Notes under the pieces: generated by a model
What the model was told of the DNA's origin: nothing
The model's input: the letters and a program-made list of their open reading frames with translations, nothing else
The model's database searches: none
Part shown: positions 34,567 through 43,346 of the stretch, in pieces
Layout: every line of letters begins with the position of its first letter
Numbering within the stretch: position 1 is the first letter of the stretch
Position numbers and translations under genes: made by a program
Assembly: GCA_030650395.1 (NCBI GenBank)
Contig: JAUSDY010000078.1
Location: 101,419 to 165,418, forward strand
DNA length: 64,000 nucleotides
Origin: Acidobacteriota bacterium
GTDB lineage: Bacteria > Acidobacteriota > Vicinamibacteria > Vicinamibacterales > UBA2999
Direction: 5' to 3'

Positions 34567-35860
34567 TCACCAACAGCCGGTAGTTCGCGGGGTGCAAGAA
34601 TTGCACCCCACTCTCCATCAAGATCGCATCGTCTTCGATGGCTACGCGTAATTTGGCGCCACCCCATTCGAGAATCGGCGTGTACGCGAAGTACTCGAAC
34701 GAGAACATGTGCTGCACGTGCATCACGAACGTGCTCTGGAACGGCTGCCAGGTCGTCAGCGAGGGGCCGATGTCGTGGCCGGTGTTGCCCACCGGATGGA
34801 AGCCGTAGGTCACATCGGTCTTGTCGTCCTTGTTCGGCCGGTTGAATTCGATCACGCCAAACCCCGCGGCGCGCAGCGCATCGTCCATCCGCTTCATGGT
34901 GTCGTCGGCGCGCACGCCCGGCTTGATCGCCTTCTTGATCACGTCGCGCACCGAGAGCGCCTTGTCGAACGCCGACTGAATGCTCCGTGGCGGCGCGGTC
35001 TCGCCCGGCTTCAGCACATAGGCCACCCGCTTCACGTCGGTACCGAAGTTCATCAACTGCACACCCCAGTCGATCATCATCACGTCGCCAGGCTGGATGA
35101 TCCGCGAATTGGAGGTGGCGACGATGCCGGCGGGACCGGTGACATAGACGGACGGCATGTCGAATTCGGAACCGAGGGCGCGGTCGAGCAGGCGATCCTG
35201 CATCCACCACGCCACATCCTCGAGCGTGGTCTTGCCAGGCGTGATCACCTCGTTCGAGAGCGCCCGCTCGGTCAGCTGAATGGCGATGCCCGCCGCTTCG
35301 CCAAAGGCGACGATCTCGGCAGCGACGCGGTGCGACCTGAAGTCGGCCACCAGTTTCTCGGCGGTGACCAGTCGACCGGCATATGGTTCGCCCATCGTCT
35401 TCTTCAGGTGCGCGAGCATCGTCACTGACAGGCCGTCGGCGGGTCCGATCTGTTCGGACATGTTGACGCCGATGCGCTTGGGATCGCGCGCCTTGACGTA
35501 CTCCGCCAGCGTCGAGGCCGCCGCAATCGTGTCGTAGGCGCCTGACTCCGCAAGGAGGTATCCGCCCGGCCCGAGCGCCGCTCGCTCGATGCGGTCGGCG
35601 CCGCGATCGGTGAACACGTAATACCCGATGCCGGTGACATAGCCGCGGCCGAGGTCCTTCCAGAGCGGGTCGTAGTGGTTCTCCTTGACGGCCACGATCC
35701 ACATGTCGATGCCGTTATCGCGCATGGTCCTGGGCAGCACCTGCTCGAACTTGTCGAGCCGGATCTGGCGCTCCATTTCCCACCGGCGCCGGGCCTCCTG
35801 TGCAGACGCGGGCGCCACGACAGCCACCACCAGGCAGATACTCAGATATTTTTTCAGCAC
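34559..35860 (-). CDS. Secreted M24-family aminopeptidase-like protein
   Basis: An exported 433-residue pita-bread-fold protein (Xaa-Pro aminopeptidase type). A signal peptide (LKKYLSICLVVAVVAPASA) is followed by an N-terminal creatinase-like domain and the catalytic domain. Candidate metal ligands are all present: the two Asp in MMIDWGVQLMNFGTDVKR, the His in GNTGHDIG, and Glu in FSFEYFAY and IEDDAILMESG. Cleaved substrate is probably peptide-derived. It starts 81 bases from the divergent DUF5916 gene, so the two may share a control region. Confidence 0.9.
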   Translation of the reverse strand: MLKKYLSICLVVAVVAPASAQEARRRWEMERQIRLDKFEQVLPRTMRDNGIDMWIVAVKENHYDPLWKDLGRGYVTGIGYYVFTDRGADRIERAALGPGGYLLAESGAYDTIAAASTLAEYVKARDPKRIGVNMSEQIGPADGLSVTMLAHLKKTMGEPYAGRLVTAEKLVADFRSHRVAAEIVAFGEAAGIAIQLTERALSNEVITPGKTTLEDVAWWMQDRLLDRALGSEFDMPSVYVTGPAGIVATSNSRIIQPGDVMMIDWGVQLMNFGTDVKRVAYVLKPGETAPPRSIQSAFDKALSVRDVIKKAIKPGVRADDTMKRMDDALRAAGFGVIEFNRPNKDDKTDVTYGFHPVGNTGHDIGPSLTTWQPFQSTFVMHVQHMFSFEYFAYTPILEWGGAKLRVAIEDDAILMESGVQFLHPANYRLLVIK

Positions 35861-35941
35861 GGCGCACCAATCCTAACAGCCGGTTTACATCTGGTTACAT
35901 TCCAGGGGAGATTTTCGGAACACACTATACGGTTATTACTC

Positions 35942-38200
35942 ATGAATTCGAACCCTCTACCAGTGCGGCCGCTCGTTTGCTTCCTGATCCTCGCGGCGCT
36001 GGTTGCCTCCGGGGCGCAAGCCCAGGATAACGGCGGCATTGACTACGAGACCGCGCGGCGCGAACGGCGCCTGCCCGCGAAACAGGCGAGCGGCCCAATC
36101 GCGCTCGACGGCAAGCTCGACGAGCCATCCTGGGCGGGCGCGCCGATCGCCAAGGATTTCGTCCAGAACGATCCGCGCGAAGGCGAGCCGGCGACCTACG
36201 ACACCGAAGTCAAGTTGTTGTACGACGACCGCGCGATCTACATCGGCGTGTTCGCCAGGGATCCGGAACCCGGCGGCATCATCGTCAACGAGCTTCGTAA
36301 AGACTTCAACACCAGCACGGCCGACGGCTTCCAGGTCGTGATCGATACGTTTCACGACGAGCGCAACGGCTACCAGTTCGCGATCAATCCGTCCGGGGCC
36401 AAATGGGACTCGCAGATGTCCAACGAAGGCCGTGACAACAACTCGAATTGGGACGGCATCTGGGATGTCGGCACGCGCATCGCCGAAGACGGCTGGTATG
36501 CGGAGATCGAGATTCCGTTCAAGACATTGAAGTTCGGCCCGGAGCAGATGCAGACGTGGGGCATCAACTTCCAGCGCCGGCTGCGCCGCAAGAACGAAAA
36601 CAGCTACTGGTCGCCTCTTCGGCGCATCCACCAGTTGTCGCGCGTGTCGATGGCCGGCACCTACGAAGGCTTGCAGGGACTGAAGCCTGGCGCCAACGTC
36701 CGCGTGAAACCGTACGCGCTCGCCAACCTCAACAAGGTCGCGGGCACGTCGCTCGACAAAGACTACAACGGCGGGTTCGACGTGAAATACGGCGTGACCT
36801 CGGGGCTGACGTGGGACTTCACGGTCAACACCGACTTCTCGCAGGTCGAAGCCGACGAGCAGCAAGTCAACCTGACGCGCTTCAGCCTGTTCTTCCCAGA
36901 GAAGCGGGACTTCTTCCTCGAGAACTCCGGCGTGTTCCAGTTCGGCGCGGGCGCCGATCGGGGCGCTGGTGGCGGCGGGGGCGGCGGCGGTGGGGGCGGC
37001 CGGCAGAACCAGTCGCAGGACATGGTGTTTTTCTTCAGCCGCCAGATCGGCCTGTCGGCCGCGGGCGACTCGATTCCCCTTCTCGCGGGCACGCGGCTCA
37101 CCGGCCGCGTGGGCGGGTGGTCGCTCGGCGCGCTGAACATCCAGCAGCGCGAGAAAGATCTGACCCCGTCGACCAACTTCACCGCGCTTCGCGTGCGGCG
37201 CGACATTCTGGCCAACTCCGACATCGGCGTGATGATGCTCAACAAGGATCCGCAGGGCGCCGATCACAACCGCGCGTTTGGCGCCGACGCCAACTTCCGC
37301 TTCTTCCGCGATCTCAACCTGAACTTCGCCGCTGCGAAGAGCGAGTCGCCGGTGGCGCGCGTGCCCGGCAGCGGCGATGACTGGTACTCGAAGACCAGCT
37401 TCAGCTACCGGAACAACTTCTGGGAGACGCGCGGCGCCTACCAGACGATTGGGTCGCGTTTCAACGACGAGATGGGGTTTGTGCCTCGACTGGGCGTGGA
37501 CAACGCCGAGGTCTATCTGGGCGCGCATATCCGGTCCAAGCGGTTCCCGAGCTGGCTGCGCGAAACGTTCCCGCACATTCAGATCGAGAACTTCGTCAAG
37601 CGGAATGGCGGCGGGCTCGAGTCGCGTTACATGGACTGGCACTGGCCGATCTCATTCCAGAACAGCACGTTCATCGAGGCCGGCATCAACCCGAACGTGG
37701 AAGTGATCGACCAGCGCTTCGCGATCAACAGCCGGCGTGGTATTTTCGTCGAGCCTGGCCGCTACGAGTTCAACGAGAACTTCATCCTCGCCAACACCAA
37801 CAGCGCGGCGCCGTTCTCGATGAACCTGCGCTACGGCAACGGCGAGTTCTACGACGGCTACCGCCGCAACTACCTGTTCGGCGGCACGTTCCGGCTCAAC
37901 CAGCATCTCAACCTGTCGCTGAGCGATTCGATCAACGACATCGATCTGCCGTCGGGATCGTTCGCGACGCACCTGATCACCGGCCGCGTGAACTACTATT
38001 TCAGCACCAAGGTGTTCGTGAACGCCCTCGTGCAGTACAACACCGACACGAATCAATGGAGCTCGAACGTGCGGCTCGACATCATCCACCGGCCCCTGAG
38101 CGACATCTACCTGGTTTACAACGAGCGTCACGATTCGCGGAGCGGCGCCATGCTGAGCCGGGCTGTCATCGCAAAGGTGACTTACTTGCTAGCGTTTTGA
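35942..38200 (+). CDS. DUF5916 outer-membrane protein with CBM9-like domain
   Basis: A 752-residue exported protein. A signal peptide (about 1-27, ending SGAQA) is followed by a carbohydrate-binding family 9-like beta-sandwich (about 45-210, IALDGKLDEPSWAGAPIAKDF...DRAIYIGVFARD), then a DUF5916 domain, and a C-terminal half rich in alternating aromatic strands, likely a beta-barrel (ends KVTYLLAF). A run of about eight glycines (about residues 345-352) interrupts the barrel part in a probable surface loop. Its role may be glycan or polymer handling, but the substrate is unknown. Confidence 0.88.
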   Translation: MNSNPLPVRPLVCFLILAALVASGAQAQDNGGIDYETARRERRLPAKQASGPIALDGKLDEPSWAGAPIAKDFVQNDPREGEPATYDTEVKLLYDDRAIYIGVFARDPEPGGIIVNELRKDFNTSTADGFQVVIDTFHDERNGYQFAINPSGAKWDSQMSNEGRDNNSNWDGIWDVGTRIAEDGWYAEIEIPFKTLKFGPEQMQTWGINFQRRLRRKNENSYWSPLRRIHQLSRVSMAGTYEGLQGLKPGANVRVKPYALANLNKVAGTSLDKDYNGGFDVKYGVTSGLTWDFTVNTDFSQVEADEQQVNLTRFSLFFPEKRDFFLENSGVFQFGAGADRGAGGGGGGGGGGGRQNQSQDMVFFFSRQIGLSAAGDSIPLLAGTRLTGRVGGWSLGALNIQQREKDLTPSTNFTALRVRRDILANSDIGVMMLNKDPQGADHNRAFGADANFRFFRDLNLNFAAAKSESPVARVPGSGDDWYSKTSFSYRNNFWETRGAYQTIGSRFNDEMGFVPRLGVDNAEVYLGAHIRSKRFPSWLRETFPHIQIENFVKRNGGGLESRYMDWHWPISFQNSTFIEAGINPNVEVIDQRFAINSRRGIFVEPGRYEFNENFILANTNSAAPFSMNLRYGNGEFYDGYRRNYLFGGTFRLNQHLNLSLSDSINDIDLPSGSFATHLITGRVNYYFSTKVFVNALVQYNTDTNQWSSNVRLDIIHRPLSDIYLVYNERHDSRSGAMLSRAVIAKVTYLLAF

Positions 38201-38211
38201 GGAATACCGAG

Positions 38212-38303
38212 CAATAACCAAGAACCAATTACCAATAACGAAAGAGTCCGCTTCGTTATTCTGAATTGGTTATTGGTCATTCGTTATTGGTTATTCGTTA
38301 TTC
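38212..38303. repeat. AATAACCAATAACGAA inverted repeat, copy 2
   Basis: Several AATAACCA/TTGGTTATT units face each other around a CCGCTTCGTTATT centre in the gap before the GT11 gene. It belongs to the same family as 32468-32533 but is extended by an extra TTGGTTATTCGTTATT copy. Confidence 0.8.
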
Positions 38304-38312
38304 TTCCTGCAA

Positions 38313-39194
38313 GTGTCTCGGCACACCGTCGTCACGCGGCTCGAGGGCGGCCTCGGCCATCAGCTCTTTCAGTACGCCGCAGGGCGGCGCCTGGCGCTCG
38401 CGCGTGGCGTGCCGCTGCTGGTCGACCGCTCGCCGGTTGACGGCGGTCCGCGGCCTTACGCATTAGGTGCGTTCGGTATCAGCGGACAGGCAGCTCCGCC
38501 GGATGAGCGATCCCAGTTCGAAGCGCAGACGTTGACGCAGCGCATCACAAGGCGGATGCGCGGACGACGGCTCGTGAAGGAGCGATCGCCGCGATTCGAC
38601 CCGGCGGTGCTCGAACTGTCGGGTGATGTGTATCTCGATGGGCAGTGGCAATCCGAGCAGTACTTCGCGGCTGTGGCGAACACGATCCGCGGCGACCTCA
38701 CCTGGAAGACCGTGCCCGAATCGTGGTCCGCAGACCTGCGGGCGCGGATCGAATCGGGAAACGCCGTCAGCGTGCACGTGCGGCGGGGGGATCGCGTGTC
38801 GGACCCGCGTTTGGCTGGCCTTCTCGGCGCCTGCCCCGTCGCGTACTACCGGCGCGCCTGGCGGCTGATTCGCGAGCGCGTGCGCGACCCGTTGTTCATC
38901 GTCATTGCCGACGATCCGGCGTGGGCGCGCGGCCAGCTCACGTTTCTCGACCCGGTCAAGTTCGTGAGCGACCCGGGCCACCGGCCCGATCACGACGATC
39001 TGTGGCTGATGACGCGGTGCCGGCATCACGTGATCGCCAACAGCGCTTTTTCATGGTGGGGCGCCTGGCTCTCGGACGCGGCGGACAAGGTCGTGGTGGC
39101 GCCCGATCGCTGGTTTGCCGATCCGGCGTACGACGGCCGCGACATCGTGCCGCCGGCGTGGGCGCGCGTGGCGGTCAACCCGGTTGCTATTTGA
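38313..39194 (+). CDS. GT11-family alpha-1,2-fucosyltransferase
   Basis: A cytosolic 293-residue glycosyltransferase, probably adding fucose to a surface glycan. The N-terminal motif LEGGLGHQLFQYAAGRRLA, the GDP-fucose-binding VHVRRGDRVSD near residue 149, and the C-terminal NSAFSWWGAWLSD define the GT11 family. It starts with GTG immediately after the inverted repeat, and its stop region overlaps the next, convergent gene by 8 bases. No GDP-fucose synthesis genes are nearby. Confidence 0.92.
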   Translation: MSRHTVVTRLEGGLGHQLFQYAAGRRLALARGVPLLVDRSPVDGGPRPYALGAFGISGQAAPPDERSQFEAQTLTQRITRRMRGRRLVKERSPRFDPAVLELSGDVYLDGQWQSEQYFAAVANTIRGDLTWKTVPESWSADLRARIESGNAVSVHVRRGDRVSDPRLAGLLGACPVAYYRRAWRLIRERVRDPLFIVIADDPAWARGQLTFLDPVKFVSDPGHRPDHDDLWLMTRCRHHVIANSAFSWWGAWLSDAADKVVVAPDRWFADPAYDGRDIVPPAWARVAVNPVAI

Positions 39195-40269
39195 GGATCG
39201 GCGTCAGGATTCGCAGCGCCCGCGGCAGCTCGCGTCCCTTGATCGCACGGTCGCGCCACAGCACGATGCCGTACAGAATCAGGCAGAGCACCGCGGTCGC
39301 CGTGATCGACGCTTCCAGCGGGAGCAGGCGGCGGAGCGGCCGGCCCAGCACGCCGTAGACCATCTCGACGTGAATCCAGTACACGAAGAGCGACGCGCGG
39401 CCGAGGGTGGTGATCACCGTACCGGGTTCCCAACCTTGCCACTTCAGGACGAGCTGATGAAAGAGATCGATGGCACGCGCGATCGGCAGCAACAAGGTCG
39501 CAATTCCGAGCTTGATGAAGAAGAAGGTCGGCGAGCTGGTCCAGAAGTTCGCCACCGGGTAGATCGACGGCTGGAATGACGCCCAGTAGCCGAGCGTGAT
39601 GCCGGCGACGCCGGCCGCAAGCAGCCAGCCATGGAGCCTGAGCTCCGCTGCTTCGGTGCGCGCGGCGGCGACGAGCTCGCCGGCGATCACGCCCGCGAAG
39701 AGAAAGCCCGACCAGGGAAAGATCGTGAAGGTGGTGCGGCCGGCAATCGGGCGGATGTAGGCCTCGATGGCGTCCGGCAGCGGCGCCAGCCACGGCAGCT
39801 CCCGGATGATCGGCGTCACCATCGTGATTGCCGTCGTCGCGATCGCAAACGCGGCGATCCGCACGGCTCGCGATGCCGAGATGCTCCAGAGGCAACCCGC
39901 AACAATCATCGACACGCCCATGACATTGAGAATGTCGACCTTCAGAAAATTGATCCACGCGCCCCATCCGAGCAGCTGCGATTGCAAGCGGAAGATGAAC
40001 GCGAGCGCAAGAATCTGCCCGCCGCGTATCCGCGCGGCGGCGCCGGCTGCCGAGTGGCCGATGGTGGCCGCTTTTGCGACCGCGGCCATCGAGAGTGTCA
40101 GCCCCGCCAAGAACAGAAACAGCGGAGCGGCGAGTCCCGCGATGAAGATCACGATCGCGTAGAGCGTGCGAGTGCGGTCGGCATCGATCGTCCACGCATC
40201 GCTGACGTGCGCGAGCACCATGACGATCACCGCGACACCGCGCAGCCAATCGAGATAGCGCTTCCTCAC
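39187..40269 (-). CDS. DUF1624 / HGSNAT-like membrane acyltransferase
   Basis: A 360-residue integral membrane protein. The GTG at 40269 overlaps the OsmC stop (GTGA). The N-terminus RYLDWLRGVAVIVMVLAHVSDAW is the family signature of DUF1624, related to heparan-alpha-glucosaminide N-acetyltransferase, with the conserved Arg and His. About nine to ten hydrophobic helices follow. It may acetylate a sugar at the membrane, which would fit the nearby fucosyltransferase, but a substrate cannot be named. Confidence 0.83.
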   Translation of the reverse strand: MRKRYLDWLRGVAVIVMVLAHVSDAWTIDADRTRTLYAIVIFIAGLAAPLFLFLAGLTLSMAAVAKAATIGHSAAGAAARIRGGQILALAFIFRLQSQLLGWGAWINFLKVDILNVMGVSMIVAGCLWSISASRAVRIAAFAIATTAITMVTPIIRELPWLAPLPDAIEAYIRPIAGRTTFTIFPWSGFLFAGVIAGELVAAARTEAAELRLHGWLLAAGVAGITLGYWASFQPSIYPVANFWTSSPTFFFIKLGIATLLLPIARAIDLFHQLVLKWQGWEPGTVITTLGRASLFVYWIHVEMVYGVLGRPLRRLLPLEASITATAVLCLILYGIVLWRDRAIKGRELPRALRILTPILK

Positions 40270-40670
40270 GCGCGAATCTCGAATGTCGTCTCGAAGGTGA
40301 TGTCCTGGCGCAGCGAGTGCCACACCGAACAGTAGTTGTCGCGCGAGAGCTGAATCGCGCGCTCGACGGCGGCGGCGGGAACAGCGCCGGTGATCGTGAA
40401 GTGGAGCGCGAAGCTGAGGAAGCGGCGCGGCGGGTCGTCTGCGCGCGCGCCCGCGATGGCCGCTTCGAGCGCGGTCATCGGGTGGCGGCCCTTCATCACG
40501 ATGTCGGCGACGTCGATGGCCATGCAGCCGGCCAGCGCCATCGCCAGTGCTTCGGGCGGTGATGGCCCGGCGGTGCTGTCGCTATCGAGGGTGATTTCAG
40601 AACGGGGAGTCTTTGCGGAAAAGCGCAGGTCGCCTTGCCACACCAGCGTGGCACTGAGGGGTGGCTTCAC
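40266..40670 (-). CDS. OsmC-family protein
   Basis: A 134-residue OsmC/Ohr-fold protein, usually a thiol peroxidase for organic hydroperoxides. The two cysteines occur in ALAGCMAIDV and NYCSVWHSLR, matching the redox pair positions. Length matches the YhfA-like OsmC branch more than Ohr. It is coupled to the downstream DUF1624 gene by a 4-base overlap. Confidence 0.88.
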   Translation of the reverse strand: MKPPLSATLVWQGDLRFSAKTPRSEITLDSDSTAGPSPPEALAMALAGCMAIDVADIVMKGRHPMTALEAAIAGARADDPPRRFLSFALHFTITGAVPAAAVERAIQLSRDNYCSVWHSLRQDITFETTFEIRA

Positions 40671-40686
40671 GCTGGACAGTATGAAT

Positions 40687-40771
40687 GGGGTCAGGTCACG
40701 AAAATCACATAAAAGGATGATCGGGGACAGACCCCGATCATCCCAAAATGTGATTTTCTTGACCTGACCCC
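40687..40771. repeat. REP-like 85-base inverted repeat GGGGTCAGGTCA
   Basis: Outer arms GGGGTCAGGTCA and TGACCTGACCCC, a middle pair GAAAATCACAT / ATGTGATTTTC, and inner arms GGATGATCGGGG / CCCCGATCATCC make one long hairpin between the OsmC and FTR1 genes. It could end FTR1 transcription. A related GGGGTCAGACCCC palindrome lies at 63965. Confidence 0.85.
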
Positions 40772-40785
40772 TAACACTAACATCC

Positions 40786-41571
40786 CTACGCCGCGCGCTC
40801 GGGGGCGGCGGCGCGGACCGGCGGACGGCCCGTGCCCGTCAGCAGCGCGAACAGCAGCCAGCCAAGCGGCACGGCGACCAGCAAGTAGGTCAGGTACTGG
40901 CCATAGACGCCGTCAGGCCCATAGGGCTCCGTCGCCCAGTGCATGGCTTCGCTGTTGGGAAAGATGTTGGCTTCGGTCAGCTCGTGGAAGCCGTAGATCA
41001 ACAGTTGCCCGACGAACACGAGCAGGAAGATCGCCGTGACTTGGAAGAAGAGCGCGAGGTTGACGCGATGGCCGAACCGGGACCACAGCGCCGCCACGAT
41101 CGCGGCGCTCACGATGCCGGCCACGGCGCCGCCGATGATCGAGATGGCTTGCACCTGCGTCAGCAGCGTGCCCATCAACAACGCCGTCTCCATCCCTTCC
41201 CTCGACATCATCAGAAGCGTGAAGAGGAAGACGCCGAGCCAGGCGGCGGGGCCTGCCTTGCCGGCCGACAAGCGCAGCTGGCCTTCGATGTCGGACTTGA
41301 TCCGCTTCGCGGTGCGCCACATGTGCACCGTCAGGGAGGCCACCGACACGGCAGCCACGAGCGCGAGGACGCCTTCCCACAGCGCCTGGTTCGACGCCTG
41401 CTGGAAGAGATACGCCGCACCGACGCTCAACAGCACGGAGAGGCCGATGCCCCAGTGCACGGCGGGCACGAGCTCGCGGCGGCCGCTCTTGCGAAGGTAC
41501 GCGAGGCTGATGGCGATGATCAAGAAGGCTTCGAGGCCTTCTCGCAGAGTAATCACGAACGCTTGAAGCAT
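40786..41571 (-). CDS. FTR1-family iron permease
   Basis: A 261-residue membrane permease for iron. Both REGLE-type iron-binding motifs are present: REGLE at 10-14 and REGME near 124-128. Seven transmembrane helices are predicted. A Fur-like box 23 bases before the start fits iron repression. No EfeO/EfeB partner genes or periplasmic oxidase are adjacent, so it may act alone or with distant partners. Confidence 0.92.
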   Translation of the reverse strand: MLQAFVITLREGLEAFLIIAISLAYLRKSGRRELVPAVHWGIGLSVLLSVGAAYLFQQASNQALWEGVLALVAAVSVASLTVHMWRTAKRIKSDIEGQLRLSAGKAGPAAWLGVFLFTLLMMSREGMETALLMGTLLTQVQAISIIGGAVAGIVSAAIVAALWSRFGHRVNLALFFQVTAIFLLVFVGQLLIYGFHELTEANIFPNSEAMHWATEPYGPDGVYGQYLTYLLVAVPLGWLLFALLTGTGRPPVRAAAPERAA

Positions 41572-41594
41572 GACGAAGGCACCTGGGCGCTAAA

Positions 41595-41609
41595 TGAGAA
41601 TCAATCTCA
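41595..41609. promoter_or_regulatory. Fur-like box upstream of FTR1 permease
   Basis: TGAGAATCAATCTCA resembles the Fur core (12 of 15 positions agree with TGATAATNATTATCA, counting N as a match) and lies 23 bases before the iron permease start. It shares outer TGAGA/TCTCA arms with the boxes at 26428 and 26493. Confidence 0.65.
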
Positions 41610-41676
41610 ATTGGTGTTTTCTCAGCATATGCGACCAGACAGGTCGGGGGCAAGAGTTGCGATCCGGACCGCGAAG

Positions 41677-41710
41677 TGCTAAATAATCAGCAGATGTAGT
41701 ATTTTTAGCA
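41677..41710 (+). promoter_or_regulatory. Putative BlaI operator/promoter
   Basis: Imperfect arms TGCTAAATA (41677-41685) and TATTTTTAGCA (41700-41710) flank GATGTAGT, resembling part of the TACA..TGTA-type BlaI/MecI operators. TAGTAT (41697-41702) could be the -10, giving a leaderless start since no ribosome site precedes the ATG at 41710. Confidence 0.45.
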
Positions 41711-42084
41711 TGACCAACGATCCCCTCTCACGACGCGAGCGACAGATCCTCGACATCCTCTATGCGAAGGGCGTCGCGTCGGTGGCCGATGTCCAGGAAT
41801 CACTGCCCGACCCGCCGAGTTATTCGGCGGTGCGGGCGCTGCTTCGGATCCTCGAAGAGAAGGGCCACGCCCGCCACGAGGCGCGCGGCCAGCGCTATGT
41901 CTACCTGCCGATGGTGCCGCGCGAAAGCGCCCGCAACTCGGCGCTCTCACGCATCGTCACAACGTTTTTCGACGGCTCGGCCGCGCAGGCCGCGGCCGCC
42001 CTTGTGGACTCGGGAACGTTGTCTGACGAAGACCTGAACAAGTTGTCGTCGCTCATCGAGCGCGCGCGGAAAGAAGGACGGTGA
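41710..42084 (+). CDS. BlaI/MecI-family repressor
   Basis: A 124-residue winged-helix repressor (PLSRRERQILDILYAKG, YSAVRALLRILEEKGHARHE, RYVYLP). In related systems such repressors are cleaved or released after the M56 sensor reacts to envelope damage. A dimerisation helix pair fills the C-terminus. It overlaps the sensor gene, forming a BlaI-M56 pair, followed by a permease, so this is probably an envelope-stress or export switch rather than beta-lactam resistance as such. Confidence 0.9.
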   Translation: MTNDPLSRRERQILDILYAKGVASVADVQESLPDPPSYSAVRALLRILEEKGHARHEARGQRYVYLPMVPRESARNSALSRIVTTFFDGSAAQAAAALVDSGTLSDEDLNKLSSLIERARKEGR

Positions 42085-43346
42085 TGGATCTCAACGTGAT
42101 ACTGCGGACGTCACTGCTGCTCGCGGCCGCCGCCATCATCGCGCGCCTGCTTCGCCATGCGGCGCCCTCCACTCGGCACCTACTCTGGCATTGCTCGATT
42201 GTCCTCGTGCTGCTGGCGCCTGCACTCGGACCCCTCGCACCCACCTTCCAGGTGCCTATGGTGCCAACAGTGCCTCAGGTGCCAATGGGGTTGGTGCCTA
42301 AGGGCTTGGTGCCTATGGTGCCTGAAGTGCCTAGGGTGCCAAATGGGATGGTGCCAGACGCAGCATCAGCAAGCACTCCAGGCACGACCCCCTTTGGCAC
42401 CTTAGGCACGTTAGGCACCCTAGGCACAGTGCTGGTTCTTGTCTGGTATTTGCTCTGTTGGCTCGCGAGCGGCTTGGCCGTTTGGCGCGGCTCGCGACCC
42501 GCGCCGTCGGAATGGGTCGCCGAAGCGCGCGCTGTGGCGGCGCGGCTGAGAATGCGCGAGCCGAGCCTGCGTCGATCGCGGTATGACGGCAGCCCGCACG
42601 TGGCCGGACTGTTCCGATCGGTCGTGATGATGCCGCCGCAGGCCGCACTCTGGACGACAGAGGCGCGACAGGCGGCGCTGGTCCACGAATTCACCCACAT
42701 TCGCCGGCGCGATCGACTCACGCAGGCACTCGCGCAGTTGGCGTGCGCCGTCTACTGGTTCAACCCGCTCGTCTGGCACGCCGCCGCGGCGCTCGGCCGT
42801 GAGCGCGAGCGCGCGTGTGACGATGAGGTGTTGCGGCTGGGGGCGCGTCCGTCGGAGTACGCAACGCTGCTGCTGGATCTCGCGCGCAAGCCCGCGCCGC
42901 AGTGGCTGCCCGCCACCGCCCTCAGCATGGCGCGCCGCTCGGCGATCGAGGACCGGCTCCTGATGATTCTGGCCGACGCCGTGAAGACCCCGCGACGCTC
43001 GTCGCGCTGGCTGGTCACCGCGGGCATCGCCGCGCTCGCGACGGCGATTCTCGGCGCGCAGCCGGCTGTTCCGGCGCCTGCAGCCAAACCAGAGAGCAAG
43101 CCGAAGGTCGCCGACATCTTTGATGTTGATTCAAATCAGACGCTCCCCTCTCTCACGAGCATGTTCGTGCGGGCACTCGGCGACGCGAGCGGCCAGGTGC
43201 GCGAACAAGCGGCACTGGCCCTGGCCCTGACTCCAGGAGACGCCGTCATCGATCCGCTGCTCGTCGCATTGAAGGATCCGGACGCACAGGTCCGCGAGAA
43301 GGCGGCCATCGGACTGGCGGTTCCGGCGCGACCCGCGCATCATTGA
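42084..43346 (+). CDS. M56 BlaR1-like sensor with HEAT repeats, frameshifted
   Basis: A membrane metallopeptidase sensor of 420 residues as read. It has N-terminal helices (about 6-24, 32-50), a repeat-encoded VPMVP.. linker (57-115), another helix, then the zinc motif HEFTH with YWFNPLVWHA and RERACDDEVL typical of M56. A C-terminal helix precedes HEAT repeats (QVREQAALALALTPGD...). In the frame read the protein ends at 43346, yet the HEAT repeats go on in the next frame to 43527, where the stop overlaps the permease ATG. A one-base insertion or sequencing error near 43325 is likely, so the full protein is probably about 480 residues. Confidence 0.82.
   Translation: MDLNVILRTSLLLAAAAIIARLLRHAAPSTRHLLWHCSIVLVLLAPALGPLAPTFQVPMVPTVPQVPMGLVPKGLVPMVPEVPRVPNGMVPDAASASTPGTTPFGTLGTLGTLGTVLVLVWYLLCWLASGLAVWRGSRPAPSEWVAEARAVAARLRMREPSLRRSRYDGSPHVAGLFRSVVMMPPQAALWTTEARQAALVHEFTHIRRRDRLTQALAQLACAVYWFNPLVWHAAAALGRERERACDDEVLRLGARPSEYATLLLDLARKPAPQWLPATALSMARRSAIEDRLLMILADAVKTPRRSSRWLVTAGIAALATAILGAQPAVPAPAAKPESKPKVADIFDVDSNQTLPSLTSMFVRALGDASGQVREQAALALALTPGDAVIDPLLVALKDPDAQVREKAAIGLAVPARPAHH
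42250..42425. repeat. GGTGCC / GGCACC repeat cluster inside M56 gene
   Basis: At least eight GTGCC units (GGTGCCTA, AGTGCCT and variants) are followed by GGCACC/TAGGCAC units in the opposite orientation, making a large imperfect inverted structure. It is translated as a low-complexity VPMVP.. / GTLGT linker. GGCACC units also occur at 27283-27345. Confidence 0.85.

Noticed and set aside
35957..37642. 561-codon minus-strand open frame opposite the DUF5916 gene
   Set aside because: No motif, and it mirrors codon structure of the real gene.
43315..43346. Programmed ribosomal frameshift in the M56-HEAT gene
   Set aside because: No slippery heptamer or downstream structure is visible; an indel or sequencing error is simpler.
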